Shown: positions 35,410 to 47,690 of the stretch, in pieces
Numbering within the stretch: position 1 is the first letter of the stretch
Layout: every line of letters begins with the position of its first letter
Source: Sebastes aleutianus
Lineage: Eukaryota > Chordata > Actinopteri > Perciformes > Sebastidae
Assembly (NCBI GenBank): GCA_916700875.1
Contig: CAKAKS010000031.1
Location: forward strand, 9,573,977-9,637,976
DNA length: 64,000 nt
Direction: 5' to 3'
Position numbers and translations under genes: made by a program
The notes under the pieces: model-generated
The model's input: the letters and a program-made list of their open reading frames with translations, nothing else
What the model was told of the DNA's origin: nothing
Database searches by the model: none

Positions 35410-36450
35410 CGGAAGCCGGTACACACAACGTATCCTCATAACAACAATTCGTATGATATCTTATGAAAAGTTATTAATCATTTATCGGGTGTTTTCTTAC
35501 GAATGTCCAGCAACACGTGTCAATTTTCGCTTGTTAAATGCATACAGTCTTTACAAAATAAATTTCCGTAATCACAGGAAACAACTTAGTTAGGTTCAGG
35601 CAACAAAACTACTTAGTTAGGTTTAGGAAAAGATCGACTTTGTTAGGTTTAAGCAACAAAACTACTTTGTTAGGTTTAGGAAAAAGATTGACTTTGTTAG
35701 GTTTAGGCAACAAAACTACTTAGTTAGGTTTAGGAAAAGATCAGCTTGACTAGGTTTAGGCAACAAAAAAACTTCGTTAGTCTTAGGAAAAGATTGACTT
35801 AGTTAGGTTTAAGCAACAAAATGATTTAGTTAGGTTTAGGAAAATATTGACTTGGTTAGGTTTAGGCAACAAAATTACTTAGTTAGGTTTAGGAAAAGGT
35901 TGACTTGGTTAGGTTTAGGCAACAAAACTACTTTGTTAGGTTTAGCAAAAGATTGACTTGGTTAGGTTTAGGCAACAAAACTACTTTGTTAGGTTTAAGA
36001 AAAGATTGACTTGGTTAGGTTTAGGCAACAAAATTACTTAGTTAGGTTTAGGCAACAAAACTAGTTAGGTTTAGGCAACATAACTATTTAGGCAAAGATC
36101 GTAGTTGAGGTTAATATAGCTCTGCTTGAAACACTTGGTTAGGTTTAGGCAACAAAAATACTTAGTTAGGTTAGGTTACTTAAGTACAGAAGTTACATGA
36201 CAAAACCAACGTTGACTTCTGGCTTCACAAAGGACACAAACGCCGGTCTCCTGGGCGAAAGTCTGCTGTTTTTTGACCCACCCATCTACCCCGATCTCTT
36301 CCTTACATGACGTTGGTTGCTCCTTATACTTCCTATTTCACGATTATGCAGATTACATACAAATTGATTTTGTGGGATGATTACGAATTACAGTGTATTA
36401 CTTTTCGTAGGTATAGCTACGAAGGGTATGAGAACAGCCTGTTGCACAAC
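35410..36450. mobile_element. Foldback-like element with an expanded internal tandem array
   Basis: The left part (cctcataacaacaattcgta) and the inverse of the right part (gttctcatacccttcgtag) share short inverted blocks (CTCATA, TTCGTA), indicating terminal inverted repeats. Between them lies the minisatellite at 35583-36170 and, at 36230-36260, the phrase cgccggtctcctgggcgaa that also occurs in the other foldbacks of the window. The exact ends and duplication are not resolved. Confidence 0.55.
35583..36170 (+). repeat. Minisatellite of alternating ttaggttta half-units
   Basis: Two half-units alternate: one with ggcaacaaaactactt and one with ggaaaagattgactt, each followed by (a/g)gttaggttta. 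The compound period is about 52-53 bp and there are roughly nine to ten copies, with 5-20% differences between units. Both half-units occur once or twice in the interiors of the foldbacks at 29.9 kb and 47.4 kb, so the array probably grew from that module. Confidence 0.85.
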
Positions 36451-37493
36451 ACTGTAAGCACTTACTCTAGTAAAGGTGTACAGTAAGCTCAAAGGCAATG
36501 CAACACATCTGTTCCTCCATGGTGTGAGTGTGTTAGTGTGTGACTTTGCATGATCAAACACGTCATGTATGCGTTTCGCTGATCCTCCATATTACAGGGG
36601 GATCAAACACTGTCACGTATACCGTATAGCCACCGTCAGCAAATCCTGTTAACTGGCGCACACTCACGCACATACACACACGTACATATATAAATCCCTT
36701 TCTTTTTTTTCTGTCATTCACAAATCAGGTTCAGTGTCGACGGTTTTACAGCAGCGGCAGCCTGGATGGTTGGTGATACATCTGATCATTACAGTTAATC
36801 ATATTTAAGTATCATTTATAGGACAGCACGGAGTGATATATATGGATAAAAAGTCATATTCTTTATCCAAGTTTTTAATATCCAGTCCGTATGAACACAC
36901 AGATACGCTGATTTGCTAAATGCTGAATGCGTCTTGTGTCTTATCTTAACTACAGCTTTCTGTGTTTTCCTCCCTTACACTTATTTAAACCACCTTTCAA
37001 AAGAACTGTTTCTGATGTGTGCCAGCCTCATGGACAGCTAGGTCTTTTAAACATTTGTTGGAGCATCACATTGTGAAGAGATAAAGAGAAAGTATTCTCA
37101 CGGCGGGGATGAGCTTCAATGGAGAGATTCATCAGCTTGATTGCACGTCCCTGAAGGCCTTAAACTGGAGGACTTGAGCTTAACTCCACTCAGATGAGGA
37201 AAAAAAAAATCCTTATATTATACATGTTAGTAGAAAAATAGCCAGTTACAGTTGAGGGCTTTTGTAAGGACATTCACAAACACTAAAAGAGTCTGCAATT
37301 CCCAAACTCTCTCAGCTGATATTGTCTGACTCAGACTCACTGTCCATTAGGCCCTGTGCCTCTGAGCCTTGGTGAGGAACAGAGCAGCCCCGTCAGCTTC
37401 TTTCTCTCACATGTCCTGCTGTGATTTCCATAACTCTGAAGGTCATTGAAGACTTCAGAACAACTGCATTGCTTCTGTCCTTTTTAAAGGGGC
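36451..37493. other. Non-coding stretch
   Basis: No supported gene or element. Confidence 0.4.
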
Positions 37494-37497
37494 TGGA

Positions 37498-38170
37498 TGT
37501 AAGAATCCGAAATTGCTTGTTAACAGTGACATCTGTGGCCGTTAAGTCAACGACAGTCAACGTCCTGTTGCTCACACTCGCACGACGTAGACTCGAGTGA
37601 GCATCGAGGCGAAACACACAAGACTGAACGTGATTGACAAGCATCATGTTGATTAGCATTAGCAACATTAGCCAGCTAAAACCACAATATCACTGTTTGT
37701 TTCACACCCTTGGCAGTAATGTTAGCTTACCTGTCCAATGGGAATTTTCTCGGGTCCGTTTTGATACCCAAAACCAAATGAATCCATGAATCAAAGGCCC
37801 GGCCGATGTTGATCCTAGTTTCCCCCCCCAACGTTGGTCACATTCCTGTTTTGCAAGACGGGCTTCACTAGATATAACTTTTTTGTGCTTCCGTGGAGTT
37901 TGAGTTGGAGTCTGAGTTGTGTTGGGGGCTGGTCGTTTGTTGGCGTTCCATTTCTAATCGAACGTTAGCTATGGTTGCACACTGTTAGCCCTGTAGTGGA
38001 GCTGAAGAGAGTAAAGGCGCTTGCTTAAAAGCAGTCTACAGGCTGATAAAGGAAACCCAGAAAGTCGCAGAAGGTCAAATTTTTTAGGTTACGTTACAAC
38101 CTGTTCACACATTGGCCATAAAAAACAATTAAAACAAATTTATATGTGTAAAAACTTACATACAGTCCTT
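37498..38170. mobile_element. TTAA-flanked element, AGGGGCTGGATGTAAG termini
   Basis: TTAA at 37494-37497 precedes AGGGGCTGGATGTAAGAA, and ACTTACATACAGTCCTT at the right meets TTAA at 38171-38174. The termini are an imperfect inverted repeat. The 91-codon minus-strand ORF at 37393-37668 overlaps the element edge and is not convincing. Confidence 0.7.
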
Positions 38171-38174
38171 TTAA

Positions 38175-39147
38175 AGTGCTTTAGAGTGAGCTCTTAAGCC
38201 ATCAAAATCCCATGTATAGATGAATAAGTAAATCATTCTCATTACTGGAGCCTCTGTGGCGAAAAACTGACTGAGACAACCAGAATCTGAGGGGTAAAAC
38301 CAATGACTAAGATGCGGGAAAGAAAACTCCACCTGCAAACCTCTATGGGGACATAAAGTGTGGCATTTAGCCTATACTTCTTTCAAGTGGTAGTCAGTAC
38401 TTTGTTTTTACTGTAAATTATGGATAAGATGTGTACAGGGGTCAAATATACCTGGATAAACTTAATGTACCTGAATAATCTGAACCCAATTATACCATGG
38501 TCACTTGCCCTGGTTGAGAAACTCTTTGAACTTTTTCTGGAATAGTTTCCACTTTGAGAAAAACATCATTAGTACCATTAGTTGTCTTCTTCTTAGCGGC
38601 GCCTACGCTATACACCTTTACACTTCCCTCCACTCTCTAACTAATAAAGAAGTTGTTTTTATCTGGTTCGTAACCAGAACTCTTCCAGGATCAAGAGTCT
38701 TTGAACTATCTTTGATGTTGTTTGCAGTGATTGCATCAATACTGAGGAGGAAGATGGTGATGAGATTGGAGCATTTTTCTTTAGAGTCACTGGTGATTGT
38801 CATAACTCACCTACACCTATGGTAGCTTAGACATGAAGAAGGTTAAGCTCTTATCTGACACTTGTGTTTCCAGGCCAAGGAGAATGTGATTTTATTCGCG
38901 GTACTCAAAGCATCAAAAGATTACATTTGAAAAACTTAACAGTGATATGTTTTTGCAGAATCAATGACTCATCCTGCTGTTTCACTATTTTCTACCAACT
39001 ATAAAAAATAGAGATAACTCTCTAGGCTACATATGGATTACTCTTAATATGCACAAGTGAGAAGAGTGTTCTTGTCATTTGGGTGAACTGACCCTATAGA
39101 CTGACAGTAGAGCATGAAAAAATATGGCCTTTAAGAGACTGTAGACT
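38175..39147. other. Non-coding stretch
   Basis: A 106-codon ORF at 38505-38825 is hydrophobic but shows no domain, splice support or similarity I recognise. No repeat ends. Confidence 0.4.
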
Positions 39148-39740
39148 AAGACTGTATACAAGAAGTGGGCGTAGTCAACGTGACGTCACCCATTGGTTTG
39201 TGGACTGCTGTTTTGAAGCCTTGAGTTTGGCATTTTGGTCGTCACCGTCTTGGTTCTTTGGAACCAGAAGTGACACGAGAGGGTGGAGCTTAGCACAACC
39301 GAACACTGAATAAGACATTTTTAGGTGACCAGAATGTTATAATTAACTTTCATGAACTGAAAACACACTGTGAAAGGGTTAAAGTTGTAGGAAAAAAACA
39401 TGGACAACACCCAGACCGGACAACGTCGTGGTGGTGACCTGTCCATCCTGGCCATGCCCTAAAGCATACCCGGCTTTATGGTCTTTTGACTCTAAATGGG
39501 ACCATAATTTACTAAATGAACATCATGATGTATTGAAGAAGACTTGAAAGACCATAAACTCATGTTTACAGAGTTTACTGAGGTAATAAATCAAATGAGA
39601 AGTAGGGTCATTTCTCTCATAGACTTCTTTACAATCAGATTTATTTTTGCAACCAGAGGAGTCGCCCCCTGCTGGCTGTTAGAAAGAATGCACGTTTAAG
39701 GCACTTCCTCATCGGCTTCACTTTTGCGAAACCAAAACAG
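39148..39740 (+). repeat. Dispersed repeat carrying a CTCF-like motif
   Basis: It begins agactgtatacaagaagtgg, gcgtag... and continues with 'gtgacgtcacccattggttt', then 'ttggaaccagaagtgacacg', ending near tgttagaaagaatgcacg and ggcacttcctcatcggcttc. The order is that of a fish interspersed repeat I recall. The motif TCGCCCCCTGCTGG (39662-39675) lies near its 3' end. Its first bases resemble the termini of the element at 29718. Confidence 0.55.
39662..39675 (-). promoter_or_regulatory. CTCF-like motif (minus sense)
   Basis: Read on the minus strand it is CCAGCAGGGGGCGA, 13 of 14 to the CTCF core. It is carried by the dispersed repeat at 39148-39740. Confidence 0.45.
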
Positions 39741-40762
39741 TGACATATCACGTTTATTCAGAATTTCTGTACACCATTTCCCATGAGCCCAAGCTCAAAG
39801 AAAGAGGCAAAGGTGTGGACAATTTTGTGGTTAGAGCTATAAAACGTTGAAAAAATTGCAGAGTTTTGGTGGATTTTATGTTATGTTAGGTAATGATGGT
39901 ATACAAATACGCACTGCCATGCTGGTAAAGAGAGCTGAACTTTATTGTATATGCTTACAAATTAATCGTTATTTAAACAAAAACCTCCCTCTCTATTTAT
40001 TCACAGAAAGAGGGTTCATAGTAGGCTTTAGTTGGCTTTGTAGGAACACCGTTGGAGCTGCCAGCACAGTCACACATGAGTAGACATCAGAATACTCAAA
40101 AATGCTCTTAATGAGGAACTAGGAAGCTGCTGTAGTCACCCCGCAGATCAAATAAGTATGCAAATATGGACAGCGGAATACTTCACAAACAGAAAGGATC
40201 TTGGTGTGTCTCAGAGACTTTGTTGTGGCATTGCACATGTGTGTGTGTTTGTGAATTTTTGTGTCAAAAATCTTATATTTTATGATGAAAATATACCAAA
40301 GAAGCTTCTATAGCGGGACGATAAATGAGCTTCAACTGGAGTAAATCCCAAACATTGGGATGCTCCTTCAAATGCATTCACCCCACACATACACACACAC
40401 ATGTTCAAACAGAGTATAATGTGTCATGTAATATTATTACAGCAATCCAGCTGAGTATTTGAACGGCAAAGAAACACAAACAAAGAAAATTATATTCTGA
40501 TTTCAACATTTCAGCGTTGTTTTTTTTCACATGATAATGATGTTGTAACGTTGCAGCAAACAGAGACTCTGTCTATCTGTCAATATGCTCGCTGACTGCC
40601 CATCTAAACTCTTGCCTCTTATTAGATTTCATCCATAAATAATTGATGACTTTGCACCTCCCCCATCTCCCTCAATCTCTCTGTTTTTGTCTCACCCTCT
40701 CAGTCAGCTGTGGGGAAGGACACTCAAGGTTGAACAATGTGATTTTGTATGTGCATAATATG

Positions 40763-40766
<4 letters not shown>
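39741..40766. other. Non-coding stretch
   Basis: No supported gene or repeat. Confidence 0.4.

Positions 40767-40821
<55 letters not shown>
40767..40821 (+). repeat. (GT)n microsatellite
   Basis: About 27 GT units, one of the longest in the window. Confidence 0.95.
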
Positions 40822-40824
<3 letters not shown>

Positions 40825-41512
40825 CCATGAAACAGACAGCAGAGATCAAAGGACAGGAGGCGTCCTGGTTTGATTCCAGGAGGCTGATGGATAGACGAAG
40901 AGAAAAGAGAAAGAGAGAGGTTAGAATTCACAGTATGAACGCAATAAAGTGAAGCACATCAACCAAATAACAATCCAATGGAGTAGCTTTAGATTAGAGT
41001 CGATGAAACATTTATGATCTGCTTGCAGAAATTGGGTCACAGTGCAGGATACAAGCTAGACAGACATTATTAGCCATGTGGAATATGTTAGTGGCAAAAA
41101 TAATAGTTCAAATATTTTAAAAAGACGGGGCTCAAAAGCATTCGCTATATTTTTTATAGCGTTTACAGTGATAAACAAGGTTTGCAGGTTAGCAGATGTT
41201 CAAGGTTTACACTTCTTCACAGTCAGTGAGAGGCTTCACTCGTGCGATGGTTATCCGCTCGCCTCACCCAATAGGCAGACAGGAGAGCAGTAATACAGAA
41301 TTATGCAAATGTGCATTGTGAGCCCCTGACATATTTCATGAATTTCAAAACAGAGCGAACACTGAATTTATCCTCTCCAGCGATGCCGCCGACAAGTCGA
41401 ACTGTGATTACAGCGTATGCGACAAAGCGAAAACAGTTAGATGGAGTTCACGAGTACAAGGTGCAAAATACAGGTTGACAGTCTGATAGTTTAAGTAATT
41501 GATTAAAGGAAT
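40822..41512. other. Non-coding stretch
   Basis: No supported gene or repeat. Confidence 0.4.
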
Positions 41513-41516
41513 GTGT

Positions 41517-41847
41517 GTCACATTTAGGGGGATCTATTGGCAGAAATGGAATATGATATTAATAAGTATGTTTTCTTTAGTGTGTAAATCACCTGAAAAA
41601 AAGAATTGTTGTGTTTTCATTACCTTTGAATGTTCCGTATATATCTACATATGGAGCAGGTCCTCTTCACGGAGATGGCCCAGAACGGACAGTCCAACCC
41701 TATAGCTCTAGATAGTGCCATTTGTCGTTTTCGTGTTTTTGCGGCGGCCACCATAGTTCTCCTACACGCTTGGAGAACATTAAGTTTAAGTTGGTTGCTA
41801 TCTGCAACCTCACCACTAGATGCCGCTAAATCATACACATTGTCCCT
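41517..41847. mobile_element. TTAA-flanked MITE, same family as 11842-12076
   Basis: TTAA at 41513-41516 precedes AGGAATGTGTGTCACATTTA, and ATCATACACATTGTCCCT meets TTAA at 41848-41851. The blocks gggggatctattggcagaaa, gtgtaaatcacctga and gcaggtcctcttcacgga match the other copy in inverse orientation and a common percomorph repeat. It is non-coding despite ORFs of about 70 codons. Confidence 0.8.
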
Positions 41848-41851
41848 TTAA

Positions 41852-42160
41852 GAGATGATTATTACGGTAAACCAGATTTTAGAAGAAGTGAAAGCTTTAG
41901 GACAGGGCTCAAAACAACCACAGTTTCAATTTGAGACTGAAACGTCATATTTGACCTTACAAAAACAGCATGTTGGCAAAACAATCTCACCACAAGGCCC
42001 ATTAGTAGCTGTTCTGGAGCTTTCGATTCCTATCTAATGGTGTTCCTCAGCAGATGGAGATGCCCGGTTGACGTGGAATTGTAGACGTTCAAATTTCCGT
42101 TTTCGAAGACCATATTCTTTAAGACAGCTCTTAACTTTCTGCCTGAAACAATTATATGTT

Positions 42161-42162
<2 letters not shown>
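41852..42162. other. Non-coding stretch
   Basis: No supported gene or repeat. Confidence 0.35.
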
Positions 42163-42207
<45 letters not shown>

Positions 42208-42209
42208 AT

Positions 42210-42255
<46 letters not shown>
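42163..42255 (+). repeat. (GATA)n microsatellite
   Basis: About 22 GATA units with an ATA-rich interruption near 42207-42221. It may be the tail of an unseen LINE, since (GATA/ATCT) tails are common in fish LINEs. Confidence 0.95.
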
Positions 42256-42256
<1 letters not shown>

Positions 42257-44050
42257 CAATAACCCAGTGGAGTGAGATAAATTGGGGGATATCATCAAGC
42301 TGTGTTTTAATTTGGCAGGCATTACACTCACAATGATCCCTGACACCATCTGCTGTCTTCCTCTCTTTGTTGTTCTATTTCCTCCTCTCTAGCTCTCTCT
42401 CTCTCTCTTTGTGTCAGTCTCTTTCACACAAACACTCCTTCCTCTCTTGTTTTTCACCCTCACCACACCTCTTTTTATTATTCGTTTACGGTAGTCCTTT
42501 ACTCATTCTTCAGCTCGCGGTTTCAGTATGACAGTCACATGTTGGGTCAAAGTCTGTGCCGGCTGAGTGGATGCTGAGAGAATAAGAAACGATTATTATT
42601 AAGCTGACACAGCGTGTGTGTGTGTGTGTGTGTGAGAGAGAAAGTGGAAGAAAGGGAAGTTTTAATTTTATACCCACGATGAACTTTTGCATGCATATTG
42701 CAAAACATGTAGTTACTTAATTATGCCTATTTGGGATCTGTGGGGTTGCTTTTAGTGCAATATATTATACATAAGTCCTTGTAGGACTGTAAGTGAGCTA
42801 TCGGAAGCAGTGGATGAAAAGTAATGAAATATTTAAAAAGGGATTATTTCATTGGAATGTTAAAATATATACTGTATATCTATCAGCTTCTTTGAGCCTT
42901 GCTATATGCTCTTGTTCAGCTTAAATAGCAAACCATGGCTCGGACACTACTGGGGTGAAAGCATCATGTCTTTGCAGTCAGGTCTGATTACACTTTGACC
43001 TCACGGTACCCAAAGAGTGTTCCGAAATTCTAGCCCTAAAAACAGGAATTGATTGGCCACATCGGCTCAACTCTCCATTCCTCTTTCAACAGGAAATACC
43101 TCACTTTAGAGGAGTAATAATACCGTTTAATGATACCTGTAAGTTTAGCTTTTTTTTTTTTGTTTCACTCCATTTTCAGTGTTTCCTGCACACTTTTCCT
43201 CTCTGGACCGCTGTCCGTGGTGCTGATCGCCCCTCAGAACCGTGCATATACTGTATTTATCTCCTTTTGCCTCAGCTGATGAAGTCTGGGATTTAAGCTA
43301 CAATGAATCACATGTTGGTTCGGACTTGATGCCCAGAATTTGATCCAGATTATTTCTATTCTCCTTGAATGTTTTTGTGCTGATTTCGATAATCTTCCCC
43401 TCACTCCATATGTGAGAGCGTCATCAGTAAAGGGCAAGGACAGGACCTGCCTCTGGTTCTGCTCACCATCTGTTTTTAAAACCTTTCCTCTGGGAGACCA
43501 ATCCCAGTAATCACCGAGGTCCCTTTGAAGCTCAATAATGTCTGTTGGAGAATTATCATCTTACTCAACTGGCACTCTTGAGATTTACTCCTCACAGAAA
43601 ATCAATCCGCTGTTTAACTATCCAGTGGCTAAAACTTACGGCCGACCCTTCTTACCATGCGATGATTTATTATACAACCAAATTGACCTGCAAAGATGGT
43701 AAACAGTGTTGATATTATGAATGCTCTGCGGTGCTCGTAATTTATCTCATGAATCTCATTCCATTCAGTATAACTTCTAAAATTTCACACAGGGTGCCAA
43801 AACACTACTGCACATTCAATGCAGATCATTCTTCACCTGCAGTCACCGCATGCATACCGCTTCTTCAAACGCACTCAATTACAATATGATTTACTGCTTA
43901 CTTTCAAATTGAGCACAACCAATTTGCATTATATTGCAATCTCAGTTATTTGCAGTCCTCTAGTGGTTGAAAACTGACAGTACATGCATAGAACGGAGAG
44001 GATTGTTTTAAAAAAGTAGTGGTATGTGAAAAACCTACCACCCCACAGTT
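42256..44050. other. Non-coding stretch
   Basis: A short GT run at 42614-42632 is the only tandem repeat. No exon is supported. Confidence 0.4.
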
Positions 44051-44290
44051 AATCAGAATCAGAATCAGAAATACTATATTGGTGCCCGAGGGGAAATTGG
44101 GACGTTATAGTTGCTCTTATATAAGCATAAAGAAATGTAGAAATAAAGGAGTAAGTAACGTGCAAATTCTGTACACAATGCTACAATATATTACACAATA
44201 TATGTAGAGAAATATAAGTAAATAAGAAAAATAAGAAATTAAGAAATATGTACAAATTTGTGCATTAAAGACATACAATATATAACATGT
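44051..44290 (-). mobile_element. Probable LINE 3' end, minus strand
   Basis: The block aatcagaatcagaatcagaa followed by tactatattggtgcccgagg and ggaaattgggacg is the inverse of a widespread fish LINE end (ggaa..atcaataaagtatt with a (tgattc)n tail). The tail at 44053-44069 gives the orientation. The body beyond about 44110 is eroded and the clade was not assigned. Confidence 0.5.
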
Positions 44291-47238
44291 AACCACCGTA
44301 CAAATAACAAAATGCTGAAAATGTCTCTACAAGTATTAGCTTGTAAACACTTGGCTTCCGATGACTCTCTTAACACCGCCAATTTGAAGGGAAACGGTGG
44401 CAGAAGCCTAATTATTTTGGGGATATGAGTTGAATGCCGTTGGATTGAATCCTTGGAAAGCCAGGAACTCCAGACAAGGAAGTGAATTAGAAGAACTCAT
44501 CCCACCCTTCAACAACTCTCACTGAAGTGACATTAAGTACTTAATCCCCAACCGCTCCGGTGAACTTCCTCAGGGGCCAGAAGTAGAAGCTAAATGACCC
44601 CGGGTAGGGTTAATGCATGTCTGTAACCTTATGTGGCCTGCAGCTACTCTCACTGCTGTCACAGTAAATACAGCAATAATCTGTATTTTCCAAGATAATA
44701 TGAGAATTTCATGTTTAATATTATAATTTAAAACGTGCCAATCTTGACAGCAAGGCAAAAAATTAATACGATTTAATTCAAACCATTCAATTTTTTAAAA
44801 AAGTTGAGTGTTTTATTAACATTAAGAAGTTGACCTATGCTTTATTAAGCATTTCATCACCATTGCTCATCGTTAACTCGTGATAGTGTTACTGTGTGGA
44901 CTGTAATGCTTTAGTACACAACATGACATTGGGCAATGACATGATACAATACCAATACATATGAATCCTCACAAAATATAAGAATATCAGCAAGTTATAG
45001 CAGTCATGAATCCCAGAGGCAAAAAAGAATGGAAAAAAAATTAAGAACAAAAATAAAAATACAAAAAATTAACTTATTTAGTTATTTAACTAAAGAAAAC
45101 AATAATCAAAAAAGAAATAACTAAATAAAAATAAAGAGAGACAAACAACAATGACAAAAAACAATTGTTTCTGAGTGTGGAATGATCACTAAAAATAAAC
45201 ACTATAAATATATATATATACATTTTGATAGGAGGACATGTGCATGCATTATATAATACAGTAAACAAATGCATAGAATTCATGATATCCTGATTATCCA
45301 AACCAAGACCAATACACCTTTATCCCTGACAATGCACAGGCAAAAACAATGATATAGAAATAGAGCTAAATGCATGTAGAGTTAAGGAAATATGGTAAAA
45401 GATCAAATAAATTGCAGATTTCATTGAGGAATCGTCGTTTCCTCTTCATGATTCAACACCTCCCCAACAGAGAAGAGTGCTACTATGAGAGCTGCACCTG
45501 GCGCATGATGAGTCACCTTCAGATGGCTGGCCTGCTCGACTCATTAAAGACACTCACACCTGTATTCCTTATTACTAAGCTGGCCTTTTGACTTCCCTCC
45601 CAAACCACACAGGGGATGACGCAGTAATGGATAGCAGCGGACCAACAGCAGATTGTTGGCTAATTGAATGTTTTGTCGATGCAGTTGTGCTCTCAACTGA
45701 CTTTTAGCATTTGCGGATAATGCACATTAAAATAGCACTGGTTATATTTTCCTTTAAACAATTTCACTTACTCTCAGTTAATCTTATTTTGTTGCAAAAG
45801 TATACAAAAATCCAATGAAGTCATATGATAGCACAATGCATATTTACACGTAATCGTCTATGACTTTGTTGAATCATTAGTACAATTTTGGTATCGGTAG
45901 TAAAATAGACAACATGGTGGCCAACGCTGACTGTGTAGAGGCACATTAGCTGCAGAGACTGGCAGGTTTGTGCCAAAAACAAACAGCAGGCTACAAGAGA
46001 AGGTCATTCGGCAGTATAATGCTTCTACAGTACGTAATTATGAGGAAAAATATGGAGAATAATTCTCACACCCATAGGAAATTCAAAAATATGCATATAT
46101 ACATAAAATATGTGTATATATACGACTTTTGGTTTGACCCAGTTATGTAAAACAGAAAGGGACAATGGTGTGTAAATTGTCTATCTGTTTTAAATCTGTC
46201 AGAGTCAAGGCCATATGGGTCAACAAATGCCAATTAAATAACGTGTGTCTTCATCAAGTGCCTCCCAAATGTCCCTTTATTGATGTTTATAAAGTAAAAA
46301 ACTTCCGCAGTCAATCCAGCATCCGCGGTATAAGGAATACTGATTCAGAGTCCTTGGCCTGGCTCTCCTCCTTGTCTACAGGGAGACACAAGCTGCCAGA
46401 AATCAAAGCTGGCACAGCTCCTGTAAACTGAAGTCTTCTCAGGTCTCCTTACAGTATATTTTTCCAAAACGATTCAGTACAAACTCAGTCAGCGAACATC
46501 TGAGCATCACAGAGAGAGCTTGTTGTAGTGTTGTTGAAGTTGTAATCTTTCTTCCTAGGAGTGGATAAAAAGATGCCAAGGTTATACATTATTTCAAATG
46601 TTTGGCTCTGTGTAATGCATTATACAGTTCTCTGCTGCGATTGGTCTGTTGGTCCGATAGAGGCAGGTGTTTTCCTCTCTAATGTGAAATTCAATTGTCT
46701 TTGGCGCCCCCTACAGTCTGAGACACATGATGACACACTTTAAATGTTTCACTGTATTTGAGTACACTATCCAACTACAAGTTTAATGAATTTTTTCAGC
46801 GTACCATAAACACACACACAGACGCACATCATGAATGCTAAACAACTTGTGCTGTACGACTTCACTATTGATGTATTTGTGATATTTGGTGCTGATGAAG
46901 TCGAAGTGTTCAAGAGAATCCAAAGTTAAGCTCCAAAATAAAGCATTTGGTATAAATGAAATGACATTACATTGGACCTTTGTGCCTCCAAATCCAATAC
47001 AACTGCTCTGCCATAAAATCTACTTTTATGAAGCCTATAACATTCAGTTTTTGTTGATGCTGTCATTCAGGTGTTCTTCAATTTTAGCATTGAGATTGTA
47101 GTTAGTGATGGTGTTGTATTGACTGTATTATATTCAGAGATGTTCTGGACCCCTTCATGTATGTAATTAGTGTGGACAAAATTTTTGAAACACCTCTCAA
47201 TATATTGTAGTCCAGCACAACATCACCTTTAACTATGG
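44291..47238. other. Non-coding stretch, partly very A-rich
   Basis: A-rich low-complexity DNA lies at 45020-45160. A CTCF-like motif with weaker fit (GGCGCCCCCTACAG, 46703-46716, minus sense) is present. ORFs such as 45370-45591 and 46165-46431 show no domain or splice context. Confidence 0.4.
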
Positions 47239-47690
47239 CACCCGATTCAACTGTTATCAGCTCATTAAAGGTGCGCCATCATTCGTCATAAGTCTCATAG
47301 ATGTGGGTCAGCAGAGGCCTGCTGCGCCTACTACGTTTTAAAAGTGAAAGTGAAACTTAAAAGCAACACATTCAAACACGTTGTAAAACTGAAGGAAACG
47401 TTACAAAACAGCTTGTTTACATTTAGGCAACAAAACTATAACTTCTTTAGGATTAGGCAACAAAACCACTTAGTTAAGTTTACAGGAAAAGATTGTGTTT
47501 TGGCCTAAATTAACTACCTTTGAAAAATGACCCCGTTCTCCTGGGGTGTTTTAGGATCTTCTTTTATTGCTTCTTTTGGTGATCGCCCATGTGAATCAAT
47601 GATAAAACCTACTAGTGGGTGTAGCAGGGCCCTACTGACCCACATCTATGAGGCTCACTGATAACGCCCATTTAATGACCTGTCTATGGC
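47239..47690. mobile_element. Foldback element of the 'cacccgattcaact' family
   Basis: The left end cacccgattcaactgttatc leads into ataagtctcatagatgtggg, mirrored by cccacatctatgaggctcac and tgataacgcccatttaatg at the right. Short flanks ctatgg on both sides (47233-47238 and about 47684-47689) may be part of a target duplication. The interior contains ggcaacaaaaccacttagtt and ggaaaagattgtg, i.e. one copy of each half-unit found amplified at 35.6-36.2 kb. Confidence 0.7.

Noticed and set aside
35583..36170. Interstitial telomere array
   Set aside because: The repeated word is gttaggttta with long spacers, not TTAGGG in tandem.
35583..36170. CRISPR-like array
   Set aside because: Alternating similar units without unique spacers, in a vertebrate genome; it is a minisatellite.
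45370..45591. 73-codon plus-strand ORF with Cys/Tyr-rich segment
   Set aside because: Looks exon-like in part, but no acceptor/donor pair supports it and no family is recognised.
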